This document shows, piece after piece, positions 5,971 through 7,502 of a stretch of DNA of 7,502 bases. The notes under the pieces were generated by a model. It was given only the letters and a program-made list of their open reading frames with translations, did not search any database and had not been told where the DNA came from. Positions within the stretch are counted from its first letter, which is position 1. Every line of letters starts with the position of its first letter. The position numbers and the translations under genes are program-made. The stretch comes from Bacteroidales bacterium UBA1725 (GTDB lineage Bacteria; Bacteroidota; Bacteroidia; Bacteroidales; UBA932), in assembly GCA_002315815.1 (NCBI GenBank), contig DCIN01000035.1:1-7502 (forward strand), written 5' to 3'.

Positions 5971-6756
5971 ATGCAAACGGTCTGGATAACAGGTGCGTCC
6001 TCGGGAATCGGGGAAGCGTGTGCGTACAGGTATGCAGCTTCGGGCTGCCGGCTTGTGCTGACTTCATCTTCGAGACAGAAACTTGATCTTGTGGCGGAAC
6101 GCTGCCGGTCGAAGGCTGCGGCTGATGTGCGGGTTCTACCCTATGACCTGAACGAGCCGGACGGTATCAAACTCCTTGTGCGAGAGGCGTGGAACGCTTT
6201 CGGTGGTATCGACATACTATTCTGTAATGCTGGTGTCAGCCAGCGTACAACGGTGGAGGATACCCCTATGCCTATGGTGCGTAAGATTATGGAAATCAAT
6301 TTCTTCGCTCCTGTTGCAATTGCAGAGGCGCTTTTGCCCCTGATGATTTCCGCCGGTGGGGGCAGGATTGCTGTCACAACTTCCATTGCAGGTCGTTTCG
6401 GATTTCCGCTCCGATGTGCATACAGTGCTTCGAAACACGCGCTCTACGGTTTTTTCGAGACGCTCAGGGCGGAAAACCGGGACAGAGGCATAACGGTTAC
6501 GATGGTATGCCCCGGCAGGGTGAGAACCGACATTTCGCGCAACGCTCTCGACAAAGGCGGAGTACGGCACGGTCTTATGGACCCGGGACAGGATGAAGGC
6601 ATCTCCGCCGACAAAGCAGCAAAACGGATAGTGAGAGCCATCCGCCACAGGAAGGACGAAGTTTTGGTCGGAGGAAAGGAATTGCTGATGGTTTATGTGA
6701 AACGCTTCTTCCCCGGTCTCTGTGCGATGATTGCCGGAAGAATCAAGCCGATGTGA
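5971..6756 (+). CDS. Short-chain dehydrogenase/reductase (SDR), possible 3-ketosphinganine/3-ketocapnine-type reductase
   Basis: A 261-residue classical SDR with a Rossmann fold. The cofactor loop TGASSGIG is at 7-14, NAG at 86-88, and the catalytic tetrad is Asn110, Ser138, Tyr151 and Lys155 (YSASK), with PGRVRTD at 181-187. Ser33 and Arg35 at the end of beta-2, instead of an Asp, point to NADP(H). The C-terminal stretch with MVYVKRFFPGL (about 236-246) is hydrophobic and basic and may sit on the membrane, as in 3-ketosphinganine reductases. Its place 18 nt after an oxoamine synthase gene suggests that it reduces the ketone made by that enzyme, as in the second step of sphingoid-base or capnine synthesis. 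This is inferred from order, since SDR substrate cannot be read directly. Many Bacteroidota SDRs of this size carry only a generic name. The stop codon lies inside the first copy of the 19-bp repeat. Confidence 0.88.
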   Translation: MQTVWITGASSGIGEACAYRYAASGCRLVLTSSSRQKLDLVAERCRSKAAADVRVLPYDLNEPDGIKLLVREAWNAFGGIDILFCNAGVSQRTTVEDTPMPMVRKIMEINFFAPVAIAEALLPLMISAGGGRIAVTTSIAGRFGFPLRCAYSASKHALYGFFETLRAENRDRGITVTMVCPGRVRTDISRNALDKGGVRHGLMDPGQDEGISADKAAKRIVRAIRHRKDEVLVGGKELLMVYVKRFFPGLCAMIAGRIKPM

Positions 6757-6796
6757 GACTTAAGCACTTTTGTGAGACTTAAGCATTTTTGTGAGA
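6752..6796 (+). repeat. 19-bp tandem repeat across the SDR stop and hdrC start
   Basis: TGTGAGACTTAAGCACTTT (6752-6770) is followed at once by a copy with one change, C to T (6771-6789), and then by a partial third copy TGTGAGA (6790-6796) touching the ATG of the next gene. The SDR stop lies in unit 1. Each unit holds GTGAGA and the palindrome CTTAAG. The 19-nt period is not a multiple of three, so GTG codons in units 1 and 2 open other frames that soon stop, and only the GTG at 6791 is in frame with hdrC. It looks like a slippage duplication and lies in the translation-initiation region. Confidence 0.9.
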
Positions 6797-7492
6797 ATGA
6801 AGAATCTTTTTGGTGAACTCTGCAAGGACTATAGATTCAAGGAAGGTTTCCACAACTGCATCAATTGCGGGACCTGTACTGCCGTGTGTCCGGCGGCTGA
6901 GTTCTACAGATACGATCCGCGCAGGATTGTCGATATCGTACAGACTAGAGATGATGACAAGATAGAAGACTTGCTGAAATCTGAAACCATCTGGTACTGT
7001 GGCGAATGTATGAGTTGCGTGACCCGATGTCCACGGGGGAACGGTCCTGGTCTTGTTGTGATGGCACTTCGCGATCTCAGCATTCGTCTGGGCTTTTTCA
7101 CCGAGTCGGAGAAGGGCCGCCAGATGCTGCCGCTCACTCACATTATGACAGGCAACATTCTCAAGTACGGATACTGCGTGCATCCTGAAACTTTCAGATG
7201 GGAGGACCACAAAGAATCCGGCCCGGTCTGGAAATGGCATACCGATCATCTGGAAAAGAGTCTGGCGAGGCAGGGGGCCAACTATATGGGTGACGGGCCG
7301 GGGATTCTCCGGAAGATACCGCAGGAATCGCTGGATGAACTCAAGGCCATTTTTGATGTGACAGGAGGTACGGAAAGAATACATATTGTCGAACAGTACT
7401 CCGAAAAGAAAGCCTCACAGATGGGGAAGAGCCTGCAGGAGTACGAGAAAGCTGCTTTCGAATACTGCAGCGACAAACATTTCAACAGGTGA
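6797..7492 (+). CDS. hdrC: HdrC-like 4Fe-4S protein (heterodisulfide reductase subunit C family)
   Basis: An iron-sulfur electron carrier of 231 residues from the ATG at 6797. The in-frame GTG at 6791 would add two residues; ATG is preferred as the stronger codon. Two cysteine motifs, each fitting one [4Fe-4S] cluster, are visible: CINCGTCTAVCP (Cys 21, 24, 27, 31 from this start) and CGECMSCVTRCPRG (Cys 68, 71, 74, 78), with the helical linker typical of HdrC between them. About 150 residues follow the second cluster and show no further motif; HdrC proteins are often nearer 190 in total, so the tail is somewhat long. HdrC passes electrons between HdrB and HdrA-type flavoproteins, and in bacteria without methanogenesis such modules serve bifurcation or respiratory links. 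The window ends 10 nt after the stop, where hdrB/hdrA-like genes are expected but not seen. It follows the SDR gene closely and is probably co-transcribed. Confidence 0.87.
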   Translation: MKNLFGELCKDYRFKEGFHNCINCGTCTAVCPAAEFYRYDPRRIVDIVQTRDDDKIEDLLKSETIWYCGECMSCVTRCPRGNGPGLVVMALRDLSIRLGFFTESEKGRQMLPLTHIMTGNILKYGYCVHPETFRWEDHKESGPVWKWHTDHLEKSLARQGANYMGDGPGILRKIPQESLDELKAIFDVTGGTERIHIVEQYSEKKASQMGKSLQEYEKAAFEYCSDKHFNR

Positions 7493-7502
7493 TCCATTCC
7501 AG

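Noticed and set aside
6779..7384. Minus-strand ORF (201 residues) opposite hdrC
   Set aside because: The sense strand carries two perfect 4Fe-4S cysteine motifs; the antisense product has no family features.
1..7502. CRISPR arrays, tRNA or rRNA genes, riboswitches
   Set aside because: No direct-repeat/spacer pattern, cloverleaf or conserved RNA core was seen on either strand by reading.

Overview
The window looks like a chromosomal segment of a gut-type Bacteroidales bacterium (phylum Bacteroidota). The evidence is a tandem set of NVEALA-type peptides paired with BF3164-like beta-propeller lipoproteins, a Bacteroidota-style promoter (TTTG, 19 nt, TATATTTG), A-rich leaders in place of strong Shine-Dalgarno sites, and an HdrC-like iron-sulfur protein of the kind found in anaerobes. 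The genus cannot be fixed from the sequence. All supported genes lie on the + strand, in two blocks.

Left block (1-3256), cell-envelope and secreted proteins. It opens with the C-terminal part of a thioredoxin-like protein whose Cys-Thr-Met-Cys motif sits at the window edge. Two repeats of the same module follow: a small exported cysteine-rich protein with an NVEALA-like motif, and a roughly 360-residue lipoprotein of the 6-bladed propeller type whose start codon overlaps the end of the small gene. The two lipoproteins are clearly homologous, while the two small proteins share little beyond the leader and motif. A strong rho-independent terminator closes the block. I infer an exported-peptide system with a dedicated surface or periplasmic partner and a thiol-redox helper. 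Its function is unknown.

Spacer (3257-3611). No convincing gene. It holds a series of degenerate repeats spaced about 24 bp apart that resembles the end of an IS21-type insertion sequence, two short minus-strand coding-like scraps around it, and then a near-consensus promoter.

Right block (3612-7502), a tightly packed operon with higher GC. It encodes a two-domain VOC (glyoxalase/dioxygenase fold) protein, a PLP-dependent alpha-oxoamine synthase of the serine palmitoyltransferase/AONS/cysteate acyltransferase family, a short-chain dehydrogenase, and an HdrC-like 2x[4Fe-4S] protein. An oxoamine synthase followed by an SDR is the logic of sphingoid-base or capnine synthesis: condense an amino acid with an acyl thioester, then reduce the ketone. 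The VOC protein is an unexplained addition. The HdrC gene probably starts a heterodisulfide-reductase-like electron-transfer module that continues past the window. A 19-bp tandem repeat covers the SDR/hdrC junction.
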